NCBI GenBank assembly: GCA_031213475.1
Contig: JARUPZ010000019.1
Location: forward strand, 4,753,896-4,817,895
From: Nereocystis luetkeana
Taxonomy: Eukaryota > Sar > Phaeophyceae > Laminariales > Laminariaceae
Direction of reading: 5' to 3'
Length of the DNA: 64,000 nucleotides
Part shown: one piece after another, positions 1 through 11,756 of the stretch
Numbering within the stretch: position 1 is the first letter of the stretch
Layout of the letters: each line of letters starts with the position of its first letter
Position numbers and translations under genes: made by a program
Notes under the pieces: generated by a model
What the model was told of the DNA's origin: nothing
Seen by the model: only the letters and a program-made list of their open reading frames with translations
Databases searched by the model: none

Positions 1-1400
1 CCCGACCTTGTTTGTGCAATCATGTTCTTTACACGTGGCGGTTGCGCCCACTACTTGTGTTATACGTATATTCTCATGCTCGTACTGCTGTACGAGTATG
101 TAGGGTCAAACATCATACAACTTGTACTACTCTGTCTGTAGCACAGAGAGCGCTCCTACATACCTGGTTCCAGTACGAGAGTATTTATTAATACCTGGTA
201 CCTGGTACTATACTGGTATAATAGGTATTTCACGTACTGCTCCTGCGTGCGGTCCTCGTGCGTACCTGGTCAAGATACATCCATACGTGCTGCTGCGGTA
301 TTTGTACACATGTTATCTGTTATCACAGCACTACTTCGTATGAGCACCTGCGGGAAAAAATCTGTAAACTTTTGGCGGTGTGCCTCAAAACAACCCTTGG
401 CGACGGTTGAAAAGACAAGAACAGGAATGGTCTCGTGGCTTTGAGCAATGATTGACTCCTTCCCTCTTGCCTCTTCCCTCGCACAAGCCCCCGAAGGGCG
501 CCGAGTGGTTTCAGTGTTCTTCCTCGCGCGAGGGTGTGGGGGGTGGAGGGTGTGTGTGCTCATTTGTAGCGTGCCTTAGTCATTTGCCAATTGACCACGC
601 ATCCCTTTCGAGACGGGTTCTATGACGACAGCAGCAGAACAACAGCAGCTGTGTATCGCTGGCATCTGTGGGGCTGTTGGCTGTTGGAGCTACAGGCGCA
701 ACAGCAGCAGCAACAACAACAAGAGCAGGATTTTCCTGATATATTTTTTTCATGTTTTTTTCTCTCTGCTTCGTGGTGGTGGTGCTGTTTTTCCTGTGTT
801 GAAGTTTTTTGGCGTTGCAGCAGAGCCGACCAGGACCCACAATATCCCTGACATTGTGGAGTGGACACCGAGAAACGAGAATGGGTGGAATGGTCTCATC
901 TCCTCGAGTAGTTGACTCCCTTTCTTCGCACAAGCGCGGAGGGGTTATAGGAAGGGTTTTATTACGACATCGTGAAACAAGCATGTGAAAAACAACAGCC
1001 GTGGACATGAAAAGTTTTGCACGCACGGTTTTCTGCTCACGGCAAGGTATCGCCGGCATTTGTTGGACCTGTTGAAGGTCGTAGATCATACCAGGTATCA
1101 TAGGTAACGAGGCACAACAACAGCAAGCAGCAGCTTCTTACATACGCTGTGTTGTGCGTACTATATACTCGTATATACATACCGCTGTTGTAGTCTACTA
1201 CGCTGGACGTAAATGTAAGGACCATTTGTGTATCCATATTGTTTACCAAACGGTCCTAATATTTCCGTCCAGAGTGGTATTTACAGTTGGTTACCTGGGT
1301 GGTCTACAAACAGCATACACTGCTTACAGGTCTACAAGCAGTCATGTGCTGCTTACAGGTAAAGTGTGGTGGTTCTGTTGTAAGGCATGCTTCACAAGGC
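1..1400. other. Intergenic, low-copy and repeat debris
   Basis: I see no convincing gene here. The stretch holds several copies of the short palindromic motif TACCTGGTA (about 165-205 and 265). It also has a loose duplication: about 425-640 resembles about 890-1080, with shared phrases such as tggtctc...gactccctt and tatcgcYggcatYtgt. A minus-strand fragment of the poly-C-associated repeat (about 540-625, containing gaccacgcatccctttcgag) lies inside it. The CAA/CAG-rich stretch near 620-730 produces open frames on both strands with no recognisable protein. Confidence 0.5.
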
Positions 1401-1404
1401 GAGG

Positions 1405-1497
1405 AACCCTTTTAGGACCGCAGTCCCGTTTAGGTGACAAACTACTTGAAGTTTTACTGGGTTATCCCTAAAATGGGACTGCAGTTCTAAAAGGGTT
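1405..1497. repeat. Palindromic MITE-like element, family 2, copy 1
   Basis: A 93-bp element whose ends are inverted repeats of each other: it opens with AACCCTTTTAGGACCGCAG and closes with its near reverse complement. A second copy with the same ends and a shared centre (gacRaactactt) lies at 46432-46522. Size, terminal inverted repeats and dispersed copies fit a non-autonomous foldback or MITE element. No target duplication is certain. Confidence 0.7.
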
Positions 1498-1819
1498 CCA
1501 AGGCGACCAACAATGGCTTGACACTTGTAGCGCTTACCTTGTACCGGTATACAAGACGAGTCGCCCTATACAGGTACTACAGTACAATAACACCTATATG
1601 AGGCGGGCGATCGCCTTATTCAGACGACTACGACACAGAAGAAAGTACCGAAGGGAGGCATTCTGAGGTGCCGCCCCTCCCCTCGCCATATCAAGCAGTC
1701 CATTGTTTTAGCAACTGCTACTCTCTTGCAGTAGATATGCCGGTGACCTTCGGCCAGTTGCAAGAGTACGCCGAAGCCAGCAGCAACGAGCAGACGCCAT
1801 GCCGTTATTGCGAGGAAAC

Positions 1820-2212
1820 GCCGAGCATAGCGGAGGGGGCGGCAGGTCCCGCCGCGGCACTGCTACGGATAACGACGTGTCAGATCTCGGCGATACGGGG
1901 CTGGACGTCGCAGAAACCGTGGTCAGGGGAAGGAGAGCCCGCGCTGGCGACCGGGACCGCCGGCGCCCGAGCATTGGAGGGGACGGCAGGTTCTGCCGCG
2001 GCCCTGCTACGGATAACGGCAGTGTCACATCTCGGCGAATTGGGGCTGGACGTCGCTGAAACAGTGGTCAGGAGAAGGAGAATAACAAACTCTTGGTTTC
2101 TGCGACGTCCAGCCCCGTTTCGCCGAGATGTGACAATACCGTTATCGGTAGCAGGGCCGCGGCGGGACCTGCCGTCCCCTCCAATGCTCGGGCGCCGGCG
2201 ATCCCGGTCACC
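1820..2212. repeat. Three-copy GC-rich unit, two direct and one inverted
   Basis: A unit of about 115 bp occurs at about 1820-1938 and about 1948-2062 in direct orientation. It recurs inverted at about 2095-2210. All copies share ctgctacggataacg or its complement and ggggctggacgtcgc or its complement. The second and third copies form hairpin arms of about 110 bp separated by about 35 bp. The open frames across it (for example 1668-2225) are by-products of this repeat and match no protein I recognise. Confidence 0.75.
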
Positions 2213-2221
2213 AAGTATATA

Positions 2222-3751
2222 CTAACGACCCGATAGTAGCAGTCGAAGCAGCAAAGCAGGGAGTCACGGTGGGCAAAGATACGCTGTCGGGATTGATGTT
2301 TGCGGATGACTTCGTGGGGATATCGGAAACACCCGAAGGATTGCCGAAACCAATAGAGAAGGAGCTAGAAGACACTAAGAAGTGGAGGTCGACGGCGAAC
2401 GTCAAGTAGTGCGCAGTTTTAATAGTTGTATGTAACAAGACAAGGTGAATCCGGTAAATTCCAGTTGGAGGTAGGGAGAAGATCTATTGCCGATCGTAGA
2501 TCAGTGTACGTACCTTGGCGTAGATATATCAGAAAACTGCTCTTGGGATACACACATAGCAAAAGTAATAGGAAAGGGTACAGCACACGAGGCAAGATGG
2601 ATGCGATCCTAACGTACTCGCACCTTGACACTAGCTAGGATCGAGAAGTGTGTCCTGATGAATGTGATCGTACCATAGCTAGAATATGCAAGTACGGGAA
2701 GGGAACGCGAAGTTCGTAAAACAATTGGAAACAATACAGATGACAGCAGCTAAAAAAATGCCAAGATGCTCAAGTACGACTAGTACTACAGTATTAACAG
2801 CAGAATTGGGAATATAACCACTCAAGACAAATATATAGAGACATGCGAAAGTTGAAATGGCAATAAAAAGTAAGGAACATGCCATAAAATAAGTTACCAG
2901 CCATAGTTGATAGAGCTGTATTGGAGAAAGTAACGAAAGGGCGAGCTGGAGTAAGGCTCATTCTTATCAGAGAGCTTGTTTTCCAGAATTTCCAAAGTTT
3001 GGAAATGATTGGAGGTATGTATCAAGATACGGAGGCGTGAAATTCTCCATAAGCAAAAATATCAGGTTTGTTAAAATTCACATATTTGGGAAAAAAATCA
3101 GGAAAATCTGAAAGATTAAAAAGCAGCGCGAAAAAAACATGGAACTTATGGAAGAAAAGCTCTCCGATAAGAATGACTTTATGGTGGGATAACGTAGTTG
3201 GGAAAACATTGAAGGATTAGGAGAATACCAAGAAGATGCCATGTCCGCAGAGACGTTTGGGAGGCACAAAGCTGAAGTATTGGTAGAAGAAAGGATATAA
3301 ATAAGGGAAAGACTAGCGCTAAGAAACATGGTGAAATCGGAGAACACTTGGAAATATACCGGGGATTAAGCGAAGGGATGGGAATGAAAACGTATTTGCA
3401 CGACCCAATGGACTTCGTGCAAGCGGAAACTGCGATTTCGTGTTGGTGACCTGGACCTGCCAGAAAGCAGAAAAGAGGTATACCAGTAGCCGGGAGGAGG
3501 AAGTAGATGCACAGGTGTGCCCGTGTGGCGAAGCAACAGAGAGTAGAACTCACGTAGTAGGAGAATGTGAAATGTACACGGAGGAACGGGATGTGTCAGA
3601 AGGGGAGATGAGGGAAGGAGACGAATGTGACATGGAGGAGTTTGGTACACTAGATAGCAGCGAGAAAACGGTCGCTATCCTAGGAGATGGATGGTGGCCA
3701 CAGGCGGCGAGACAGGAAGGGGATATGATTATTACGGGGGACCATAGTTAA
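2222..3751 (+). pseudogene. Decayed LINE-like reverse transcriptase, 5' truncated
   Basis: Reading-frame fragments in order resemble the end of a non-LTR retrotransposon ORF2. At about 2225-2405 is a palm segment containing LMFADDFVGIS, where FADD is the catalytic box. At about 2500-2560 is the thumb phrase YLGVDISENCSWDTHIAKV. Near the 3' end (3440-3700) comes a segment with CPCGEATESRTHVVGEC, a C-x-C...H...C cluster typical of the C-terminal knuckle of LINE proteins. The pieces lie in different frames separated by stops, so this is dead. The 5' edge abuts the inverted-repeat unit, as expected for a truncated LINE insertion. It is a different family from the minus-strand LINEs at 28.5-31.4 kb and 49.5-50.2 kb. 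Confidence 0.75.
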
Positions 3752-3838
3752 TAGGACCAAATATTGTTAGTAGAAATGGTGAAATATATAGGTTTTATTG
3801 TATACCACAGGTCCTATTAACTATGGTCTCCCGTAATA
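3730..3838 (+). repeat. Palindromic MITE-like element, family 1, copy A
   Basis: A 109-bp element with inverted ends of about 28 bp, starting TATTACGGGGGACCATAG and ending with its near complement. The second copy (44510-44608) is in the opposite orientation and shares the internal core aggaccaaatattgttagta. The terminal TA could be a TA target site, which is typical of mariner-type MITEs, but I cannot prove it. Confidence 0.8.
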
Positions 3839-3869
3839 GCAAAAAGTTTTCGTGTAGCATACGGAAACA

Positions 3870-4020
3870 ACGTATTAAGCGCCCGAATGTTGGAGGTGTC
3901 TCTAATTAGGAGTAGGAACGGCGCTCCGTTTCGAAAGGGATGCGTGGTCAATGGTGAAACGGCTAACGCAAGCAATAAATGAGTACTCCTCCCCCCCCCC
4001 CCTCCCCCCTCCCCCCTCCC
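3870..4020 (+). repeat. Poly-C-ending repeat, module a
   Basis: About 120 bp containing ggagtaggaacggcgctccg and agggatgcgtggtcaatggt, ending in gagtac followed by a C-rich tract. The same module is found at 13093-13173 plus 19655-19712 (split by the copia insertion), at 20455-20589 and, shortened, at 10851-10910. A minus-strand fragment lies at about 540-625. Confidence 0.75.
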
Positions 4021-4409
4021 CGTTCAAATGAATCTCTGCTCTTTAAAGTGACCACCTCCCCCTCCGTAGGACCAGTCTGCGCCGGCCAAAACTGGCTTTC
4101 ATTAGAGCATATGCATAAAAGAGGTCGGCCAAGCAAGTGGGCGTTAAAAGTGCATCGCCGAGCAACACCTGTTTGGACATCATGGTTGGAGACCGTTACG
4201 GCGTTGCTGATGTTCAGCTCGCAGTGTACATATAAGTGTACCAGTGTCAGGGGTTCTTCATGACATGCGAGGCATTTTGTACTCAGGCGCAGTACGATGC
4301 TGACACGATTGACAGCAATGTGTTGAAATTTGCGGACTTGGTTGTATATAGGTCCATAGCTGCCCTCTACCGCAGATCATCCCGATGTGTGTGTCTTGTC
4401 TTCTTAACG

Positions 4410-4535
4410 TTGAATCGTTCTTTCTACCCGTCGACATCCAGCACCAGTAGTGCCCGTGCCGATTCTTCCTACAATCCTAGAGATATACGAGCTTTGTGGT
4501 CACAAAACTACGACACAGAGACGCTGTCGATCTGG
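4410..4535 (+). repeat. Dispersed repeat 'GTCGACATCCAGCAC' family
   Basis: Contains cccgtcgacatccagcac, then cctagagatatacgag and tttgtggtcaca. Related copies lie at about 27882-27975, 49085-49180, 51118-51280 and 51415-51495 on the plus strand, and at about 60035-60215 and 62085-62190 on the minus strand. Several copies continue into the longer repeat described at 27882-28510. Confidence 0.65.
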
Positions 4536-5706
4536 ACCCCAAGCGTGCGAGAAACAAACAATAACCTGGGAATACGATCGAACACACATTCCCTCGTAGC
4601 TCTCGACCTGAAAGTTGGCACTGAATACGGTGGTGTGCTCGCTTCACGGCTGAATAGTGCCTATATAAGGCGATGCGTATGACATATAAGGCGATGCACC
4701 TATTATAGGTGCTATTGGCTGGGAGGCGAGAACGACTATAAGGCGATCCCAAGGCGCTTGTCACCTAGGGTCGCCGTAAAGGGGACCACCACTACTGCTG
4801 TACGTAGTAGCACGTACTTTCTATTCGAATACGTCGACGTTGTTGTTGCGCCCGTGGTACGCATTTTCTGTTCGCTTGCTGTACTTCGTTTGTTTCCCAC
4901 CGATGAACCGTGAAGTGGCGAGATTGAAACAACACATGATACTCTTGTATATGTATTGATACTGTTCGTTCGTATTCCTCGAATTCCATACTAAATCCTA
5001 GAACTTCTACCGTTCATGTCAAATCTGGTACCTGGTACCTGGTATATAGTGTACGTTGGAGAAGGAGGCTCATGTTTCTTCTTCAACTGCTGACCTAGAT
5101 TATAAACTAAGGTATTGTCACCAACTACTTCTACTGCCGTGTATGTAACGCGCTACTGCTGCAGTTCCGCAGTATCATGGGCTCTGACGCTGACGAAACG
5201 AGATGGTTACTGCGGGTCGCGTTCGATGAGCGCCGCGTTCGATGAGCGCCACCTCGCTAGTAAATGCTACTGCTGTACGTTGCTGGTTATACTACTCACT
5301 GCTCATGTCCTGCTCGTTCTCGGCGTCGACCGCGAGTCAGGTTCTATCTATACCCTACTCACGATATTGAACCTACCATGTTCATACGTACTGTTACCCT
5401 TCCCGTCTCGCGCGCCAGATTTTCTCCCTGTGCGACAAGCGGCGGGCGGCGGCGCGTGTCCACACTGCAGCAAGCAGTAGAATTAGCAGTAGTTGTACTT
5501 TTAGCAGTAGTAGTTGTAGTAGAAGTCGGTGGGCCAATGGAACTGCAGCCTTCGTGGTACCGCCGGGTTCCTCGACCGGTCGCCGCGGTTTCCAGCAACA
5601 TCAATACCGGACGCTCGGCGGGCGGCCGATTTGCCCGTCCCGAACCCCGCTTCCGCGCGGGAGCCTCGATGCCGTCGCTCTGCCTCGCCGAAGACGACCC
5701 CTAAGC
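4536..5706. other. Upstream region of the host gene
   Basis: No gene is recognised. It includes three repeats of a short phrase near 4665-4745 (tataaggcgat), a TACCTGGTACCTGGTA palindrome at about 5028-5044 and repeated gctactgctg phrases. The 5' untranslated region and promoter of the DUF2993 gene should lie here. I see no decisive promoter element. Confidence 0.4.
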
Positions 5707-8700
5707 ATGGGTGCCGGGGCGGCCGCGGCCGCGGCGGCTGCGGCTGCGTTGTCTGTCGCTGCACGACTCGCCCTCCCCAGTGGCGGCGGCGGCGGCGGCA
5801 GCCCACGACCCTGGTCGTCCTTGAAAGGCCTCGACGCTGCTTCCGCCGTTTGCGCAGTGAAAGATTCTGCGAACGGTCTCGGCGGTGGCGGTGGCGGCAG
5901 CGGCCGCAGCAATGGTCATGGCGGTGGCGGCGTCAGCGGCCGCCTAAGCATTCAGCAGGCGCTGTACGCCTTCATGCGGTGGGTGCTGACCGGGGCTGGG
6001 CTGAGTTTCGGGCGACGCCCACGGAAGGATGGCAATGGCGGCGACGGGAGCGGCAGTGGCCTTCAAGGGTTGTTTTCGTCGATTTGGCCCTTCGGGGGTG
6101 GGGCTGCTTCGAGACCCACCCCCCCCGAGAGCGGGGGGTCATCATCGGACGGGGAAAGTGCTAAACGCGCAGTCGTCGGGAGCCCTGGCCCTTCGGTCGT
6201 GGCGGCGCCAGCCAAGGCCCAACAGGCGCAGCGCCAGTATCCCCGGCCCCAGTCTACAGCGTACCCGCGCCCGAAGGTCAGCGTCCCGACTCTTCTGGAC
6301 CTAGGGGCGGAAGAGCCCGCGGACAATCCGGCGCCGAAGAAGCAGTGGCTGGCGGTGACATCGGGATCGCCCGCCGTGGAGGAGGACGAGGCCGGCAACC
6401 CCCTGCTAAGCAAGTTCCTGCGTTGGTTTTTCGAGCGCATGATCACGAGCCGCGCGAAGCTGGTGGAGGGGCTGGAGGTAAGCGTGGACGCGCGCAGCAA
6501 CCGGGACGCCATGAGCGGCCTGCTGCAGGTGGTCGGGATCACATTCAACCACCTGCAGCTGGAAACCCTGCAGATCAGCGGAGGGGCGACGATGAGGATC
6601 ACTGGGCTGGACCTGAAGGTCATGACTCTGCTTTGGCGGAGGTTCAGGTCGTTTAAGAAGCCGTTCGAGGTGAGAAGCCAATGTGCTGGTGCAGCAGTAC
6701 GTGCATACCAGGGTATTAACGACTGTTTGCGGTTGGAGTGATCGTGAGGATTGTACCATTATTTGTAGTGCGCACCACTGTAGGACCACCAGTTGCTGCT
6801 GGCCGACGTCGCGAGGCCTGGGCTGTTTTATGTGCTCGATCGTTGTCGACTGCGTTGGTGGGTGGGTGGATGGGTGGGTGACCAGGGACATCGATCGACC
6901 CTCGCTTTCTTCCAGCGATGTGACGTGTTGCACGTGGAAGCACCCGGACAAGGGCTGGTCTCGGGGAGGCAGCACGTGGTGCGCCCCGCTGCGTTTTTGT
7001 TTTGCGCCCCGCCGCATGTCTCCCGCTCGGCACAGCAGTGCCCATGTGTTCCGCATGCTGGCATCTGAAAACCGTGATGTTTCGCACGTGGTCGCTCCAG
7101 TTGATAAGAGTCGAAACCGTGGCAAAGCCACCGTGTTGAGGGGTGGCGACGCACGCAAGCCTGTAGTAACTCGTTGCATCGGATGCTATTGGCGGGGCGG
7201 TGTTTCGTGTGGTATCGTGCATATCGACATTAAGCTTCGGCTATCAGGAGGTCGGACGAAAACGCGCAGCTCGTGGCTCGCGCCTCAAGGTTCGAGATGG
7301 GAGGGAATAGGGTAACAGTTCGACCGTAGTTGATGCAACTGTATGGTCGTTTTGTCGTTTGCTCGGCGGCGTCCCCCGCGCTGTACGTGAATCGCTGGTC
7401 TTGTGGCGAGAAGCGCAGATGGGTGTTTGCATTTTCTGTTTCAACCAGGATAGCTCGTGAGAATGCGGTATTATCGATCTGCTCTAAAACACACAGCAGG
7501 GTAGATAATGGATGCCCCCCCCCCCCCCCCCCCTATTTTATATGGGTTGGGTTGGCGTCGGTTGGCAACTGCACTGTAAAACATGCCGCTCAGTACGTGA
7601 GCTAGACTACCAGGGTACTGTGTTTTTTTTTTTTTTCTTGGCGGTCGCCCACAGCTGTTCGTCGAGTTGAATCACTTGTGCGCGGTAAAGAGCCTTTACT
7701 CCACACAAGGGAATGATCGTATCATGTAGTGTTCAAGGTAAGGCACCCAAGAGGCAGTAACATAGTACTCCCATTGCTGTCTCTGGAAGTGCCTACGCCG
7801 GAAATTAAATTGCTCGTTGAAGCTGTCATCCATATGCAAGTCCGCCTCACAAGCGGTTCTTAAGGTAGTAGGACGCGGCTCACGCTTCATGCGACTCGCG
7901 GAATACCTCACGGCGCTTCGCGCTTGGTGCAAGCAATGTCTGCCTGGTCGGTGAAAACCCGACATGCTCCGTCCCGGCATTGTACTGATCCGAGGGTCTA
8001 TGGTCATACACTACGGCCATGCATGAGATCGAGTACATCTCTCCTATCGAGTACACCCCCCCCTATTGATCTGCTCTAAAACACACAGCAGGGTAGATAA
8101 TGGTTGCCCCCCCCCCCCGCGCCGTTTCTTTGCTTTGGCGTTAACCAAACCAAACGACCGACCGACCGACCTACTACGTAACCGACCCATCAACCCCAAG
8201 CAAGACCTTCGGATGCAGTTGGCGGTGCAGGCGGAGGCCAGGGGTAGCCGCTTGCCGCCGCCCTTACCACCCCCCCCACCCCACTCCGGCGGCGCAATGC
8301 ATGCACAGACAAGACGACAGTAGCCCGCGCAGTAAACGGCTCGCATCAAGGTTTTAGGTGCGCCTTTCCGCCGCGTGACGTCTCTCGCTCTTCTTCTCCC
8401 TCCGCTGCCGCTTTTTTTATGCCTGCGTACATATGTACTGGTGTATTTTTCGTGCTCTCTTTTTGCCTGCCGACAGGTGGCAGGCTCGTACGTCTTCACA
8501 AGCGGGGATCTGGCGACCAGCCCCATGGTGCGCCGTGTCGTAGAAAACATGATGAACGCAACGCTCCGCAAGCTGGAGGTGAGATGAGCTCTTGGGGGTT
8601 ACCATATCGATACGACGCCCCCCCTCCCTTCCCCCCCCCTCCCGATCAAGCCCTTTTTTCATTTGTGCCTTGTTCTCGAGCTCTTCTACGCTCCTCGTGT

Positions 8701-11700
8701 ACGGCAGCGCGTTAGGTTTGGTGTTACTTGTTTCCCTCCGGGAGGCTCAGGGAGGGTTCTCTTTGTTAAGACCGTCTTTCCTTGAGGCATGGAGCAATCC
8801 GCTGTCGGTTGCTGTTGTTGCTGTGTGCGTGGGAGCTGTTTTGCCCCCCCCCCAACACCCCCACACCCCACCCCACACTTGAAGTTGGGGGAAGGAAGGG
8901 AGGGAGGCGAACATGTTGTGGCTCGTTTTTTACCGGTGCGTGTTTCGTGGGCGGTTGCGCTGGCGATCGACCGAATAGCGTAACATGCAGCCCAGCAGAA
9001 GTCGCCTGTCGCAGTTGCGAACGTCACGGCCAGTGTTACGGGCCGGGCCGGGCCGGGCCGCGGGGCCGTATCTCAGTTTAAAAGAACCCTTACACTGCTG
9101 TGCTGAAAAAAAATGACCCCACACTAAATCCAAGTATTTCTACCAAAACAAGGTTGCAGTCCTTTTTTTAAGGGTTAAACACCTCCCTGTCTTTTGACAA
9201 TTTTTTGTTTTTAGAGAAATTACTGTTTTTGGTGATTCTTGATGAATTTCGGGGGAAGGGGTTGTGAAGTGAAAGGCCCACGCTCGCTCTCGCTCAAGAC
9301 CTCCGAACCTCCGCGCCTCTTTCCCCCTCCCGACAGACGGTTGCGACTGATCCGCTGTCTCTGAGGAAGAGCGTGATCACGATCATGCAAGTCACGGCCA
9401 AGCGCAGCCGCTTAGTGATCGACGGGGAGATGGTGTACGACAACGTCAGGGTGCCGTTCAACTACCGCACCAGCATCGGGGTCAAGGGAAAGGTGCGGCT
9501 ACGTCTTTTTTTTTCTCTTTCTGATTCGATGATTTCGGGTGATTTTGCGTCGCTTCTGATGGAATTGGTAGAGTTGTCGATGATTCGTCGGGGTCAAAGG
9601 GGGGAGGTGGGGCGGCACCTTTTTTCACTTTTTTTGTTTTTGGTTGATTCTGGTGACTTGCATTCCGTCCGATTGACAACTTGCCGATTATTGGTTGACT
9701 CTACCGCGCACCAGCATCGGGGTCAAGCGGGAAAGGTGCGACAACGCCTTTGGCTTTTTGATTGGTTGACTCGGGTGGTTCGTTTTGCGTCGCTTGTGAT
9801 TGGTGGAGTTTGTCGATCATTGGTTGAAATAGTTGATTGCTCTGCCTTGTGCGGGGGTGGGACCGTTCTTTCCTGTGGCGCACGACGTGAACGTATCGGA
9901 GACATGGGGGGGCGCGCAAAGAGGCGTTTACACGATATCTCCACACCTATACACCCCTGGGCTCAGCAGGGGCCCGGGGCCAAGTATCGCTGCACACCCG
10001 GCTAGATAGATGGATTTGCAGAAGCAGAAGCATGTAGCGAAGTATAGAGTGAATTTTCCCGGTGGCATTCCCCTGCAGGTGTCTCACGCCGTACGCATGC
10101 ACGCCTACTTATCAGTAGTGAAACCACTAAGATATCCCGGGATGGCCCCTTGACCCCAAATGCCATGCCGGTGAAATAAGCGCAGGTGGAAGGAGGCGCC
10201 CCCTCCCCCCCTTCCGCCCCTGGCCCCTATATTTCGTATGGTGACCGGGGTATTCCCGGCGGCAGTGCCGCGGCTGTTGTCCTAATCCTCTCGTGCTGGA
10301 ACTTATTTCACGACACGAGCCCCTGAAATCATCACAAATGTACTGCGTCGAACTCCTGGGTGCTCGTCCCATACGTGGTGATAATAATGGCTCCGTGCAC
10401 GCGCTCGCTTGAGCTTTCAAACTCTACCCTTATTACGGTGGATGCCAGCCCCGCAAGCGATACTGCCGTCTGTTGTGTCTGACGATTCAAGGCCGGCTTG
10501 GAAAAAAAGTGGCTGATTTCGTCCACACTCTCACATCTTTGTTCCGTGAAATTTCCCGGTCGGGTCGGGGCTCTAGGGTTTTATATATATCTGGGGCTCA
10601 AGTGTTTGAACCCTTTTCGTGCTGTACTGCCAGGTACTGAGTACATGTACCTAGATCCTACTCTAATTTCAAGTGTTTTTCCCCGCAACGGGAGTGCGGT
10701 GGGTTTGCTTTTTATCATTTTTGGTACATTTCAACTGTTTACCATCTTTGTCGAAGCGCGGCCAAAGTCTAGCATATACATACATGGACGGCCCTTTACA
10801 CAAGCATGAAACACGTACGTAAGCAACCCCTTTTCGCCCCCCCCCCTGCTCCGTCTCGAAAGGGATGCGTGGCCAATGGTCAAATGACATGAGTACGCCC
10901 CCCCCCCCCCGCGCGCGAGGGTCTATGGTCATACGACTACGGCCATGCATGAGATCGAGTACATCTCTCCTATCGAGTACCCCCCCCCCCCCAACCGGGC
11001 GCGCTCACATACTCCTCCCCTCTCGTGAACGCACAACCATCGTGGCAACAATAACGCCCAAAACAGGGACACGTGGTTTACCTCAAGGATCCGGAAGTTT
11101 TCTGGGAAAACGTCGGGGGGTCGCTTACACTCCCGCTCCTGCCGCTCCAGACGTTCGACATCGACATCGGAGACACGGCGCGGATCGAGTCGATTCGCAT
11201 CGTCGATGGACAGGTGCGTGGTGGGACGTTGTCGCAGGCGTGGCGAGGGGTTCGCCCAAGGGCGGGGGGGTGGTGTGCTTATGCCATGCATGGCCGCAGT
11301 CGTATGACCATAGACCCCTCGCATCCCTGCAATGTCTTGGCGGAGCACGTCGGATTTTCACCGACCAGGCAGACACTGCTTGCACCAAAGCGCGAAGAGA
11401 AACGTGAGGTAGTCGGCGAGTCACATGAAGAGTGAGCCGCATCCCTACTAAAAAATCACTTGCGAGGCGGATTTCTTGCACGTGGACGACAGCCTCGAAA
11501 AGATTTGACAGGGGGCTTTGTGGTTGGAGCAGAGGCGTTTTTTTTTTCTGCTGCTGTCCGGATTGAACGGAGAAGGAGCGCTCACCTGTTGTTATCGAAG
11601 CAACCCATGGGGAGAAACAAAACAAAGTATGAAACCCGTCACACGCTGTTTGACGGAATATCGCGGGCAGGGTTGGTCTCTTGTGATATTGTCATGCCGC

Positions 11701-11701
11701 G

Positions 11702-11756
<55 letters not shown>

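Noticed and set aside
580..1101. 173-codon minus-strand ORF near the left edge
   Set aside because: It covers CAA/CAG-rich and duplicated DNA; no motif.
1668..2225. 185-codon plus-strand ORF
   Set aside because: It runs through the triplicated and inverted GC-rich unit, its repeats follow the DNA repeat, and no domain is recognisable.
5529..6164. Alternative long frames over exon 1, both strands
   Set aside because: GC-rich exon DNA leaves several frames open. Only the frame joined by phase-0 splices gives the DUF2993 domain.
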